Origin: Verrucomicrobiota bacterium
Lineage (GTDB): Bacteria; Verrucomicrobiota; Verrucomicrobiia; Limisphaerales; JADJPG01
Assembly: GCA_016713365.1 (NCBI GenBank)
Contig: JADJPG010000027.1
Coordinates: forward strand, 1 to 64,000
Direction of reading: 5' to 3'
DNA: 64,000 nucleotides
Positions 10,224 through 19,750 of this stretch are shown in pieces; the first letter of the stretch is position 1, and each line of letters begins with the position of its first letter. The notes under the pieces are model-generated. The model was not told the origin of the DNA and did not search any database. It saw only the letters and a list, made by a program, of their open reading frames with translations. The position numbers and the translations under genes are program-made.

Positions 10224-10598
10224 GCGCCTCGCCGCATGGTTCTGAACCGGCTTCCAGTCGATCGCCAGACGGACCTGCGCCATCACCGCGCCTCGCGGCG
10301 TGGATCAGCGTGGCCAAGGCGGGGCCGGGCCAGCCGGCCCACGTTTCGGGGAGGTGATTGGCTTCAGTTTTTGCGCCGGGTGAACCGCCTTCGCTGGCCT
10401 ACCTTCGTGGGGAGAACAGCCGGCTGACCCGGTCGGACAACATGAACGCCAGGCGAAGGGCCCCAAGACGCAGCCAGACCGAGTTCACGGCTCAGCGAAT
10501 GGAAGCGCCGCGAGCCTGCCAGATCGGTGGCAGCGGCAGGTGTCGTCCGGAGCTAATCAGTCGTTCCGCGCAGAAACTGCACGCAAACCACCTTCAAC
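10224..10598 (+). other. Intergenic region without a recognisable gene
   Basis: A GC-rich stretch between the transporter and the GH43 gene. An open frame runs back from the GH43 gene to 10358, but its peptide is basic, low in family character and has no signal peptide of its own, so I read it as noncoding leader. No repeat, hairpin with T-run, or tRNA was seen. Confidence 0.5.
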
Positions 10599-12178
10599 AT
10601 GAAACCTTTGCCTCTCTCATTACAGCAACTCTGACCATTTCGGTCGCCACCGCAGCGGAAACCACCTTCACCAATCCCGTCCTCGCCGGCGACTATCCCG
10701 ATCCGTCCGTGATTCGCGTTGGAAAAGACTATTGGGCCACCGCCACGTCGTCCGAATGGGGACCGCACTTCCCGCTCCTTCACTCGCGTGACCTGGTGAA
10801 CTGGGAGATCGTCGGCCCCGTCTTCGCCAAGCGTCCCGAGTGGGCCGTCGCGAACTTCTGGGCGCCCGAGATCGCTGAGTGGAAAGGTCGTTACTACATT
10901 TACTACACCGCCCGCAAGAAGGGTGGCCCGCTCTCCATCGCCTGCGCCACCGCCGACAAGCCGCAAGGCCCCTATACCGATCACGGCCCCATGGTGTCGC
11001 AAGACGCCGGCTCCATCGACGCCCTGCCGATCACGAATGAGAAAGGCGAACGCTGGCTGGTCTGGAAAGAAGATGGCAACAGCCGTCGCCAACCTACGCC
11101 GCTCTGGGCGCAGCAACTCGACGACACCGGCACCAAACTCATCGGCACGCGCCACGAACTCTTCCGCAACGATCAACCGTGGGAAGGCGCGCTGGTGGAA
11201 GGCCCGTTCATCCTCAAGCAGGGCGATTACTTCTACATGTTCTATTCCGGCAACGGCTGCTGCGGTCGCAACTGCACCTACGCGATGGGCGTGGCTCGCG
11301 CGAAGGCGCTGCTCGGTCCGTGGGAAAAGTATGCGAAGAATCCGATCCTCGCCGAGAACGCCGCCTGGAAATGTCCCGGCCACGGCAGTATCGTGACCGA
11401 TGAACGCGGTCGCCACTGGCTGCTGTATCACGCGTACGATCCGAGGTCGTTCGTCTTCACCGGCCGCGAGATGTTGCTCGATGAAGTGACCTTCGGCGCT
11501 GACGGTTGGCCGCAGATCAATAGCGGCAAGGGTCCGACAGCAATTGCTCCCTCGCCTTCTGGCGCAAAGCAGCAGCACAAGGAACTAAACTTCGATGACA
11601 GCTTCGGCGGCAGGAAACTGCGCGCCGGCTGGCAATGGCCGCAGGACAACGAACCTTCGGCGACGCTCTCGCGCGGTCGACTCGTGCTCGCGCCCACTGC
11701 GAACCACGCGAAGAATCCCATCGGTGCCATCGTCGGCCGTTCCACCACTGCTGGCGATTACACGGCGACCACGCGCATTCGGCTCTCCGATTTGAAACCC
11801 GGCGCACTGGCAGGCCTCGCGGCGATTGGCGATCCCGCCAACGCGCTCGGCATCGCGGTGAGCCGCGAGAACGTCATCGTCTGGCAGCAAGCGCGAAACA
11901 AGTTCACGACGAACGCCGTGGAGCGCGGCATCGAGGGCAAGACCGTCGAGTTACGCGTTACGGCCAAGGACGGGAATCGTTTCCAATTCTCGGTGAGCGC
12001 CGATGGCAAGACCTGGAGGACAATCGGTCAAAGCGCCGAGGGAGGTTATCTCCCGCCATGGGATCGCAGCATCCGCATCGGACTCACCGCGGGCGGCGTC
12101 GAAGGCACCGAAGCGCAGTTCGATTTCCTGCGCATCACGCCAGAGGGAACCAGGGCGGAGGCATTGCGACGGAAGTAG
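10599..12178 (+). CDS. Secreted glycoside hydrolase family 43 enzyme (N-terminal frameshift likely)
   Basis: A five-bladed beta-propeller glycosidase of the GH43 clan, acting on arabinose-, xylose- or galactose-containing glycans. The three acidic residues are visible: base in AGDYPDPSVIRVG, pKa modulator in GSIDALPI, general acid in GALVEGPFIL. Residues from about 330 form a second beta-sandwich domain (LNFDDSFGGRKLRAGWQWPQ onward) like the DUF1349/xylosidase C-terminal module. The ATG at 10599 begins MKPLPLSL but that frame closes at 10634. The next frame supplies ITATLTISVATAAE directly before the catalytic domain. Joined by a one-base deletion near 10611-10622 they form a normal signal peptide, so I place the start at 10599. 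Without that correction the start is unclear (in-frame ATG at 10442 or 10499). Confidence 0.82.
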
Positions 12179-12199
12179 CGCACGGGCGTCTGATTAGAT

Positions 12200-12224
12200 G
12201 GAGCGCCGAACTCCGATTCGGCGC
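12200..12224 (+). repeat. Palindromic repeat, family A, copy 1
   Basis: Arms GAGCGCCGAA and TTCGGCGC flank the centre CTCCGA. The 25-base unit is the exact reverse complement of the unit at 55688-55712, and a close copy lies at 62269-62291. It sits between the GH43 stop and the end of the broken LRR gene. It resembles REP-type intergenic palindromes. Confidence 0.75.
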
Positions 12225-12231
12225 GATAATC

Positions 12232-13786
12232 CTACTGCGCACGCAGTCGGTAGAATCGGGTGCGAGAATTCGTCCATTGAGGATCGCCGAAGTAGGACGA
12301 GCCATCGGTGAGGGTGTTGGTGCCCACCGGAGACCAGACTGGATTGGTGAGGTCTGTGCAGGCTTCCACCACGACAGGTTGGTTCGCAGCCCACGAGATG
12401 ATGAAACCAAACTGGTTGGTCCGGACGCAGCGGGGCCTTGTTTAGGTCAGCGGGTCGGAAGCCGCGCGGTCGGGCCCAAACGAGATTCCCAGCCGGCGGT
12501 TCCCGGCAAGTAATAGATGATGGGCACTGTATTCTCGAAGACATACAGACCAACGCTGGGAGCGTTCCCCTGGAAATAGACCCCGTTCAGGTTGATGCAA
12601 CCACCGAACACCGTGAACCCGATGTAGGTGACGCTGCGATCGTGACACTTGTCAGGCTGGTGCAATATTGGAAAACATAGTTCCCGATGCTTCTAACTCT
12701 GCTGCCGATCGTGATATCTGTCAGGCTGACGCAGTGATAGAACGCATAGTCCCCGATGCTGGTGACACCGCTGCCGATCGTGACGCTCGTCAGGTTGGTG
12801 CAGTGAGTGAACGCAGAAATCCAATGGGGGTGCTGCCAAGCCGTCTCCGATGCTCGCTACGCCGTTGCCGATCGTGATATTCGTCAGGCCAGTGATGTAA
12901 TAAAACGCCTTTTGCCCGATGCTGGTGACGCTGTCGGGGATCGTGACACTCACCAGGCCGACAGAGAGATAGAATGCCCGGTCAGCGATGCTGCTGACGC
13001 TGCTGGGGATCGTGTAGTGCCCGGTTTTGCCTCCGGGATATTGGATCAGCATGGTCCGGCTCTTGTTGAACAACACTCCATACACGCTACCATAGGCGGC
13101 ATTGTCCCCAGCCACAGTAATTGAGATCAGGCGGCCGCAGGCAAGGAAGGCATTCTGCCCAATGCTGGTGACACCGTTGCCAATCGTGACACTTGTCAGG
13201 CCGATGCAGCTAGAGAACGCCGATTCCCCAATGCGTCGGTCGGGATCGTGACACTCGCTGGCAAGGACGCCGCGTAGCTTCACCGTGCCGTCGGACTGGT
13301 AAGCAGAATTCGGGCTGTGGGTCGCGCACCACCCGCTGCTGAGGCAGGATTCGTTCCGGGCGGTCAGCGTGGTCCCCGGCATCTCCTGTGCGCCAGTGAT
13401 GCCTGTTCGACGTGGTGGCTGCTCGGTCGTTAGCTGGCCCTCGCTGGGCGTTGGGCGCGAACCGCCCCGGGCCACCGAACGCGCGTTGCCATAACATTGT
13501 GGGGTGCTGGGGATTGTACCATCGCCAGGTTCGACGCCTCGGCCCGATACTGGGAACGCTGGGTATGCTTCGGAATACCCTGCCCGATGCGGGACGCCCT
13601 CGGGATCGTGACACTCGTCGCCGGTGGCGAAAGTAACCATAGTCCCACGCTGGTGCGGGCAGGCCCGATCGTATCCGGGATGGCCACTTTCGTTCGTTTT
13701 CGATTTAGTGATGGTAATCGTGCCGTTGTCGGTTGCGTAACGGTAGTCGGCCCGCGGCGCGCAAGCCACAGCAGCAGCAAGTTCAT
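12232..13786 (-). pseudogene. BspA-like leucine-rich-repeat surface protein, multiply frameshifted
   Basis: Fragments of one secreted protein lie in all three minus frames. Near 13786 it starts MNLLLLWLA, then another frame gives DYRYATDNGTITITK near 13740. From about 13235 to 12840 one frame has clean BspA/TpLRR repeats (SCIGLTSVTIGNGVTSIGQ, SVTIPDSVTSIGQKAFYY). Further repeats down to 12670 need more shifts. Near 12620-12540 the frame reads GGCINLNGVYFQGNAPSVG and YYLPGTAGWES, a known ending of this repeat array. The last 60 codons read as a C-terminal module (VVVEACTDLTNPVWSPV ... TRFYRLRAQ) with the stop at 12232. At least five frame changes are needed. Such proteins are usually exported and bind surfaces; this copy looks dead. 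Confidence 0.75.
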
Positions 13787-13965
13787 GGCGCAGCCTCAAA
13801 AACCCGTGCGGGGCCACTGGGGAGGAAAGTTCTGGGCTTATGCGTGGGTCCTCTTCCGTCAGCCTTTGGTAATCGCTTTATCTCATCATTGCTTCCTGGT
13901 CGGTGAGCCGCTTGTTTGCTTACGGGCGAACAATCTCAATCCTCTATCCAGGACCGTGGGGATCG

Positions 13966-14095
13966 CCCCTGGCCCTCTCCCAGGAGAGGGCAAACTGACA
14001 ATCTCCATCGCCCGTTCACATCGCTTCAAACGCGGAAGGAAATCACCAAGCTGCCTGCTCCCCTCCTCGGGGGCGGGGTGAGGGCACCCGCCCCG
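13966..14095 (+). repeat. GGGGAGAGGG-type dispersed repeat (degenerate copy)
   Basis: CCCTGGCCCTCTCCCAGGAG near 13968 and, about 90 bases on, CTCCTCGGGGGCGGGGTGAG near 14061 are the two ends of an element related to the clearer copy at 47880-48104. It lies in the 387-base gap between the broken LRR gene and rhaM, which otherwise holds nothing I recognise. Confidence 0.5.
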
Positions 14096-14173
14096 CAAAA
14101 GATGGCCTCTGGGTGTCCCGGGCGCTTGTCGACGATTCCGCGCTCGACGCCGGGAATCTCAACGGAAGCTGCC

Positions 14174-14494
14174 ATGATTCGAAAAGCATTCGTCATGTTC
14201 GTCCACGCCGGAAGCGAGGCGGAGTATCAACGCCGGCACCAGCCCATCTGGCCGGAGTTGGAGGCCACGTTGCTTGAGCACGGCGTTCGCACTTACTCCA
14301 TCTTTCTCCATCCCGAGACGCGACAGCTCTTCGCCTACGTCGAGTTCGCGAGCGAAGCTCAGTGGACCGACATCGCCAAGACCGATGTCTGCCGCCGTTG
14401 GTGGGCGCACATGCGCGAGTTGATGCCGTCGCATCCAGACAACAGTCCCGTGTCGCTCGAACTCCCGGAAATCTTTCACATCGAAACACGTTGA
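14174..14494 (+). CDS. rhaM: L-rhamnose mutarotase
   Basis: A small cytoplasmic enzyme of 106 residues that interconverts the alpha and beta anomers of L-rhamnose so that the isomerase is supplied with its substrate. Family features are visible: [20 protein letters not shown] at the start, the conserved histidine in [10 protein letters not shown], the tyrosine in [18 protein letters not shown], and the tandem tryptophans in [12 protein letters not shown]. The ATG at 14174 gives the usual family length. It lies 45 bp before rhaA, so the two are probably cotranscribed. Confidence 0.93.
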   Translation: MIRKAFVMFVHAGSEAEYQRRHQPIWPELEATLLEHGVRTYSIFLHPETRQLFAYVEFASEAQWTDIAKTDVCRRWWAHMRELMPSHPDNSPVSLELPEIFHIETR

Positions 14495-14539
14495 ACCGGC
14501 GGGGCGAGACTCAGTCGAGCCCTGCTCCACTACACTTCT

Positions 14540-15806
14540 ATGGCTCACACGAAATCCATCACCGCCGCCTACCGTCTCGCGCATGAACGCTACTCCGCGC
14601 TCGGCGTGGATGTGGACCGAGCGCTCAAGGCGCTCGCCGCCATTCCCATTTCGCTCCAGTGCTGGCAGGGCGATGACGTCGGCGGATTCGAGAAACTCGG
14701 CACCTCGATCGGCGGCGGTCTCGCCGTCACCGGGAACTACCCCGGCAAAGCCCGCACGCCCGACGAACTTCGCGCGGATTTGGAGAAAGCACTTTCGTTC
14801 ATTCCCGGTCGGCACCGCGTGAACCTGCACGCGATGTACGGCGAGTTTGGCGGCAAGAAGGTGGACCGCGACGAAATTGAGCCCAAGCATTTCAAGAACT
14901 GGATCGCATGGGCGAAGTCCCGCGGGCTCGGTCTCGATTTCAATCCCACTTGCTTCGCCCATCCGAAGGCCGCCGATGGTTTCACGCTTTCACACCGCAA
15001 CAAAAGCATCCGGAACTTCTGGATTGAGCACTGCCGGCGCTCGCGCGAAATTGGCGCGGCAATGGGCAAGGCGCTCGGCACACCGTGCGTCACGAACGTG
15101 TGGATTCCCGATGGCTACAAGGATACGCCCGCCGATCGCCAAGGCCCGCGCGAGCGACTTGCCGCCGCGTTGGACGAGGTCTTCAAGAAGCAGTTGCCAG
15201 CGAAGCATCTCCTCGACGCCGTGGAAGCCGAAGCTCTTCGGCATCGGCGCGGAAAGTTACACGGTGGGTTCGCATGAGTTTTATCTCGGTTACGCCATCA
15301 CGCGTCGCAAAGTGCTCTGTCTGGACGCCGGCCACTTCCATCCCACCGAGAGCATTGCGGACAAGATTTCCAGCGCCCTGCTCTACGTGCCGGAGATTCT
15401 CCTGCATGTCAGCCGCGGGGTCCGCTGGGACAGCGACCACGTCGTGACCTTCAACGACGATCTGCAATCCATCGCAAGGGAAGTGATTGCGAGTGGCCAC
15501 GCCAACCGCATCCATCTTGGCCTCGATTACTTCGACGCGAGCATCAACCGGATCGCAGCCTGGGTGATCGGCACACGCAACCTACAACGCGCCCTGCTCG
15601 TCGCCCTGCTCGAACCTCCCGCCATCCGCGACGCCGAACTCAGCGGCGACTACACCGCCCGACTGGCGCTTCAGGAAGAGGCGAAGGCGCTGCCGTTTGG
15701 CGCGGTGTGGGATTACTTCTGCGAGAGCATGGAGGTGCCAATCGGCCGGAGCTGGCTCGAAGAGGTCGCTGCGCGGGAAAGGCAAACAGCAAGCGAACGT
15801 CGCTGA
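14540..15806 (+). CDS. rhaA: L-rhamnose isomerase (one frameshift)
   Basis: Converts L-rhamnose to L-rhamnulose. The product closely follows the E. coli RhaA pattern along about 420 residues: [55 protein letters not shown], then [55 protein letters not shown] and [12 protein letters not shown]. The metal-binding Glu, Asp and His regions are therefore present. The first frame reads DAVEA to about 15230 and then becomes nonsense, while the next frame resumes [14 protein letters not shown]. One extra base near 15231 restores the whole protein. The kinase and aldolase of the pathway are not in the window. Confidence 0.92.
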
Positions 15807-15911
15807 TTTAAAGGACCCGATTTTTGACTCGATGGCGTTACCTCCCGCGTGGCCGATCGAGAATTTGATTGCTGCGTCACCTTGGGTCCGTCTTAATTCC
15901 GTCCGCAATTT

Positions 15912-16012
15912 TTGCCAGGGCCCATGGAATGCGGACTTACGAACCCCGCCAGGGCCGGAAGGCAGCAACGGCAGTTTGCTCTGCATCCGCCGTGGTCACC
16001 CTGGCTTTTTCT
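15912..16012 (+). ncRNA. ffs: Signal recognition particle RNA, bacterial small (4.5S) type
   Basis: The centre holds the diagnostic domain IV: CGCCAGGGCCGGAAGGCAGC at 15948-15967, with the GGAA tetraloop-type apical loop and the asymmetric loop AGCA. The closing helix pairs GCCAGGG (15914-15920) with CCCTGGC (15999-16005), and an inner helix pairs GCGGA (15931-15935) with TCCGC (15986-15990). A T-run follows at 16006-16010 and serves as terminator. The length of about 100 nt is normal for the short SRP RNA. Its place just ahead of dnaX is a widespread arrangement in bacteria. The RNA binds Ffh and directs nascent membrane and exported proteins to the translocon. Confidence 0.92.
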
Positions 16013-16102
16013 ATTTACGATTTGTGATTTACGATTTCCGAGTGCGCCGCGCCACTTTCGCGACCTCGGCTCGTAAATCGTAAATCGAGATTCGTAAATC
16101 GA
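16013..16102 (+). repeat. ATTTACGA-type inverted repeat (family B), copy 1
   Basis: Left arm copies of ATTTACGATTT at 16014-16045 face right-arm copies of CGTAAATCGTAAATCGA at 16071-16102 around a GC-rich centre, a long imperfect stem-loop. It fills the gap between the SRP RNA and dnaX up to the dnaX start codon, so it could affect dnaX leader structure. Related copies lie at 52190-52235 and 58153-58256. Confidence 0.7.
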
Positions 16103-17986
16103 ATGGCTTATCAGGTCATCGCCAGAAAGTATCGCCCGCAGCGGTTCGCCGATGTGGTGGGGCAGGAGCACGTCACACAGACGCTCGCCAACGCCATCGC
16201 GCAGAACCGCATCGCGCACGCCTACCTCTTCTGCGGTCCGCGCGGCACCGGCAAGACCACCGTGGCGCGCATCTTCGCGAAATGCCTGAACGCCACCGGC
16301 GGCCCGAAGGTGGACTTCGCCGAAGACGACACGCGCTGTCAGGAAATCACCGAAGGCCGCAGCATCGACGTGCTGGAGATCGACGGCGCGAGCAACAACG
16401 GCGTGGAGCAGGTGCGCGAGTTGCGCGAGACGGTGAAATACGCGCCAGCCTCTTCGAAGTTCAAGATCTACATCATCGACGAAGTTCACATGCTCTCCAC
16501 GGCAGCGTTCAACGCGCTGCTGAAGACGCTCGAGGAACCGCCGGAGCACGTGAAGTTCCTCTTCGCCACCACCGATCCGGAGAAGGTGTTGCCGACGATT
16601 CTCTCCCGCTGCCAGCGCTTCGACTTGCGGCGCATTCCCGTGTCGCTCATCACGGAGCATCTCGGCTACATCGCGAAGCAGGAGAACGTGAACATCGATG
16701 CCGAGGCCCTGCACGCGATCGCGCGCGGTGCGGACGGCGGCATGCGCGACGCGGAGTCCGCGCTGGATCAATTGATCAGCTTCTGCGGCGAAAAGATTGT
16801 CGAGAGCGACGTGCTGTCGATGTTCGGCCTCACGGCGCGCAGCCAGGTCATCGCGCTCGCGGCGGCGGTCTTGAATGGCGACGCCGAAGGCGCGCTCCGC
16901 GAACTTAACGCGCTGGCCAAGCACGGCAAGGATCTCGGTCGGCTGCTGTCCGATCTGCTGAATCATTTCCGCAATCTGCTCATTTATCAGGTCTCGAAGG
17001 GCGACTTGAAGTTGCTGGAAGTTTCCGAGACGGAGGGCGCGAGCCTTAAAGAACAATCCGCCGCGGTCAGCGGCGAGACGCTGACACGCATCATGGAGGT
17101 GCTGACGGAAGCGGAAGGCCGTCTCCGCGACGCTGCGTCGAAGAAGATCTTCATCGAAGTGGCCCTGCTGAAGGCGATTCAGGCGCGCAATGCAGTGAGC
17201 ATTGATTCCGTGCTGAAGCAACTCCAGCAATTGCGCAGCGAGGGCGGCGGACCCACGGCACCGGCTTTAATCTCGGCGCAAACGACAACTCCGACCCCGA
17301 TCCAGCGACCCGTCGAGACGCCGCGTCCTGCCGCGGTTGCTCCGGCAGTTTCGGAACCAACGCCTACACCGGCACCCGCACCCAAGGCAACTGTCTCCTC
17401 ACCGCCACCGGCTCCAACTCCAGTCACAGTGCAAGTCGCCCCGCCGGTTCAAGACCAGGCACCAGCACCTTCCAGCGGCGAGGTGGATCTGCATGCGTTG
17501 TGGGCCGCGCTTCTTGATGCAGTCGGCCGCGCAAGTCCGTTCACGCGCGGTTATTTGATCGAGGCGCATCCAGTTTCACTGACGAAGAACGTTTTCACGA
17601 TTGGTTTCGCACCTGAGTTCTCCGATCACATCGACTTGGTGAACAACGCCAAGACGAATGGCGTGCTGCAGACGAAACTTGGCGAGTTCGGCCATCCGAA
17701 CACCCAGGTTAAGTTCATTAAGGCTGAACCGCCGGCGAGCTGGTCGGAGGCACGTGCCAGTCTTCAAGCCGCCGCACCTGCTTCGCCACCGAGCCCTGCG
17801 CCATCAACTGCCGCACCGTCACCAGCGAAAGCGAACGGTTCATCTGGGCTCGCCGCGGCGGGCGCCCAACCCAAGCGCGATAAGCCGGTTCCGATCACGC
17901 TCAATGCGGAGGAGTTTAAGAACGACCCGCTTATCCAGAAAGCACTGGAAGTTTTCAAAGGCCGCATCATTGAAGTGCGCGCCTGA
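16103..17986 (+). CDS. dnaX: DNA polymerase III subunit gamma/tau
   Basis: The clamp-loader ATPase of the replisome, 627 residues. Residues 1 to about 370 are the AAA+ core with Walker A CGPRGTGKTTVARIF near residue 44, DEVHMLSTAAFNALLKTLEE near 126 and the sensor/arginine-finger segment LPTILSRCQRFDLRRIP. Residues about 390-465 form a Pro/Ala/Thr-rich linker, followed by a tau-specific C-terminal domain (FTIGFAPEFSDHIDLVNN). The zinc module normally has four cysteines between the Walker A helix and EIDGASNNGV. Here only C of KCLNATGG and C of DTRCQEITEG remain. It starts right after the family B repeat and is followed by ybaB and recR. Confidence 0.95.
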   Translation: MAYQVIARKYRPQRFADVVGQEHVTQTLANAIAQNRIAHAYLFCGPRGTGKTTVARIFAKCLNATGGPKVDFAEDDTRCQEITEGRSIDVLEIDGASNNGVEQVRELRETVKYAPASSKFKIYIIDEVHMLSTAAFNALLKTLEEPPEHVKFLFATTDPEKVLPTILSRCQRFDLRRIPVSLITEHLGYIAKQENVNIDAEALHAIARGADGGMRDAESALDQLISFCGEKIVESDVLSMFGLTARSQVIALAAAVLNGDAEGALRELNALAKHGKDLGRLLSDLLNHFRNLLIYQVSKGDLKLLEVSETEGASLKEQSAAVSGETLTRIMEVLTEAEGRLRDAASKKIFIEVALLKAIQARNAVSIDSVLKQLQQLRSEGGGPTAPALISAQTTTPTPIQRPVETPRPAAVAPAVSEPTPTPAPAPKATVSSPPPAPTPVTVQVAPPVQDQAPAPSSGEVDLHALWAALLDAVGRASPFTRGYLIEAHPVSLTKNVFTIGFAPEFSDHIDLVNNAKTNGVLQTKLGEFGHPNTQVKFIKAEPPASWSEARASLQAAAPASPPSPAPSTAAPSPAKANGSSGLAAAGAQPKRDKPVPITLNAEEFKNDPLIQKALEVFKGRIIEVRA

Positions 17987-18027
17987 TGTAGTCCGTCACC
18001 CCCAAACAACCAACCCAACATTTTCCT

Positions 18028-18339
18028 ATGTCGAGCATCGGCAAATTGATGAAGCAAGCGCAGCGCATGCAGCAGCAGATGGAGCAGGTCCAGGCCGCCC
18101 TCGCCGCGCGCACCGTGGACGCCACGAGCGGAGGAGGCGCCGTGAAAGTCACCGCGAAATGCGATGGAACGCTGGCGTCCATCAAGATCGATCCCGCCGC
18201 GGTCACCCCAGGCGACGCTTCGATGCTGGAGGACATGATTCTGCTCGCGGCCAATCAGGCGCTCGATCAGGCCAAGAAGATCTCAACTGAGGAAATGGGC
18301 AAGGTCACGCAAGGCTTCAGCATGCCGGGCCTGATGTGA
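18028..18339 (+). CDS. ybaB: YbaB/EbfC family nucleoid-associated protein
   Basis: A 103-residue DNA-binding protein of the YbaB/EbfC family. It opens with the amphipathic, glutamine-rich helix MSSIGKLMKQAQRMQQQMEQ and continues with the conserved VKVTAKCDGTLASIKIDP and a C-terminal helix LAANQALDQAKK. It lies between dnaX and recR, its standard place, 41 bp after dnaX. The family binds DNA as a dimer and is thought to support RecR or nucleoid organisation. Confidence 0.92.
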   Translation: MSSIGKLMKQAQRMQQQMEQVQAALAARTVDATSGGGAVKVTAKCDGTLASIKIDPAAVTPGDASMLEDMILLAANQALDQAKKISTEEMGKVTQGFSMPGLM

Positions 18340-18423
18340 GAGACGTGATGCGTCGCGCGTAATTCGTGACGGAGTCAATGCCACGACAGCGGATACGCAT
18401 CACTCACCACGAATCCCGACTCC

Positions 18424-19026
18424 ATGTCTGCGCTTCCCGAGCCCATCAACCAGCTGCTAGCCGCACTGAATACGCTTCCGGGAATCGGTCCGCGCTCCGC
18501 GGAACGGCTGGCGTTGCACCTGGTGCAAAGCGAGGCGGGAGCAGTCAAGCAGCTGGCGGAAGCCATCCTTCAGGCCCGAGAGCGCATTCGAGCCTGCAGC
18601 ATTTGCGGCGCACTCACCGAACAGATCCCCTGCACAATCTGCGACGACCCGCGGCGCGATGCCGCTCTCGTCTGTGTCATCGAGCGACCGGTGGACATCA
18701 TCAGCATCGAACGTTCGGGGACGTATCGCGGACGATTTCACGTGTTGGGCGGAAAGATCTCCCCGCTGAACGGAGTTGAGCCGGAGGATCTCCGGATTGC
18801 AGAACTAGAGAAGCGACTGGGTAACGAGCCCATTCAGGAAGTTATTCTCGCCCTCGGTACCGATGTAGAAGGCGATGCTACGAGTTACTATCTCGCGAAG
18901 CGATTGGCGACGAAAGGCATCAAGGTGACGCGCATCGCCCACGGATTGCCGGCTGGCAGCGGACTGGAGTTCGCCGACGATTTGACCTTGAGCCACGCCT
19001 TGGCTGGCCGGCGTGAACTGGACTGA
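18424..19026 (+). CDS. recR: Recombination protein RecR
   Basis: A 200-residue protein of the RecFOR gap-repair pathway. It has an N-terminal helix-hairpin-helix (LPGIGPRSAERLALHLV, residues 18-34), a zinc finger with cysteines 58, 61, 70 and 73 (ACSICG ... PCTICDD), and a Toprim domain beginning VCVIERPVDIISIERSGTYR and including the RecR signature FHVLGGKISPLNGVEPEDL. The family length is normal, and dnaX-ybaB-recR is a classic operon. Confidence 0.95.
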   Translation: MSALPEPINQLLAALNTLPGIGPRSAERLALHLVQSEAGAVKQLAEAILQARERIRACSICGALTEQIPCTICDDPRRDAALVCVIERPVDIISIERSGTYRGRFHVLGGKISPLNGVEPEDLRIAELEKRLGNEPIQEVILALGTDVEGDATSYYLAKRLATKGIKVTRIAHGLPAGSGLEFADDLTLSHALAGRRELD

Positions 19027-19040
19027 ACTCCGCACCATTT

Positions 19041-19658
19041 ATGAAGCTTCCAGAAGTTGCGGTCTTCGATCTCGGCAAGGTGCTGGTGGATTTCGACTAC
19101 AGCATCGCCGCCCGTCGCATCGCCGCGCGCAGCACGATGCCGCCAACCGACATCCAGAAGTTCATCGATCATTCCCCGATCCTGGTCCGCTACGAGACAG
19201 GTCTGATGTCCCGCGAAGAGTTCTATTCCGAGATTCGCGCCATCACTGGCTTTCTCGGCGACATCGAGGAATTCGGTTCGTTCTTCGCCGACATCTTCTC
19301 ACCGATGGACGAGATGATCCGCTTGCACGCCCAACTGCGCGAACACCGCGTGCCGACATTTATTTTCTCGAACACCAACGACCTCGCGATCTCACACATT
19401 CGACGAAACTTCCCGTTCTTCGCGAACTTCGACGACTACGTGCTGTCCTACGAGCATGGCGCGATGAAGCCGCACGCGAAGCTTTACGAAGTTGTCGAAC
19501 GCGTCACAGCGAAGCGAGGCGCCCAGATTCTTTACCTCGATGATCGTCCGGAAAACGCCGAAGCCGGCGTCTCGCGGGGCTGGCACGTGATTCAGCACCA
19601 TGATCCGGCGGCGAGCATCCGCCGTGTCAAGGAATTGGAATTATTGCCAAAGGATTAG
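19041..19658 (+). CDS. HAD-superfamily hydrolase (subfamily IA, phosphatase-like)
   Basis: A 205-residue cytoplasmic HAD enzyme. Motif I is VAVFDLGKVLVDFDY near residue 7, though the second catalytic aspartate is replaced by glycine (DLGKV), as in YihX/GmhX-like members. Motif II is FIFSNTND near 110, motif III includes the lysine in HGAMKPHAKLYE, and motif IV is LYLDDRPENAEA near 170. The gene begins 14 bp after recR and may be cotranscribed. The substrate is not evident; sugar phosphates are typical for this group. Confidence 0.85.
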   Translation: MKLPEVAVFDLGKVLVDFDYSIAARRIAARSTMPPTDIQKFIDHSPILVRYETGLMSREEFYSEIRAITGFLGDIEEFGSFFADIFSPMDEMIRLHAQLREHRVPTFIFSNTNDLAISHIRRNFPFFANFDDYVLSYEHGAMKPHAKLYEVVERVTAKRGAQILYLDDRPENAEAGVSRGWHVIQHHDPAASIRRVKELELLPKD

Positions 19659-19750
19659 TTCCCACCGCGACCAGCAATCTCTGCGAAGGAGGTTCGTGAG
19701 CGCCTTGGATCGCTTCAGCGCTCCGCTGCTTTTGACGATTGTCCCAGCAC

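Noticed and set aside
8796..10286. A 496-codon minus-strand open frame
   Set aside because: Antisense to the yjfF-like and ytfQ-like genes, which have clear motifs; the translation is low-complexity His/Arg/Gly.
12600..13300. Regular spacing of similar short segments, at first suggestive of a CRISPR-like array
   Set aside because: The spacing and sequence correspond to 23-residue leucine-rich repeats (TSVTIGNGVTSIG) on the minus strand, and the units are not identical.
15893..17230. A 445-codon minus-strand open frame
   Set aside because: Antisense to the SRP RNA and dnaX; the composition is that of a shadow frame.
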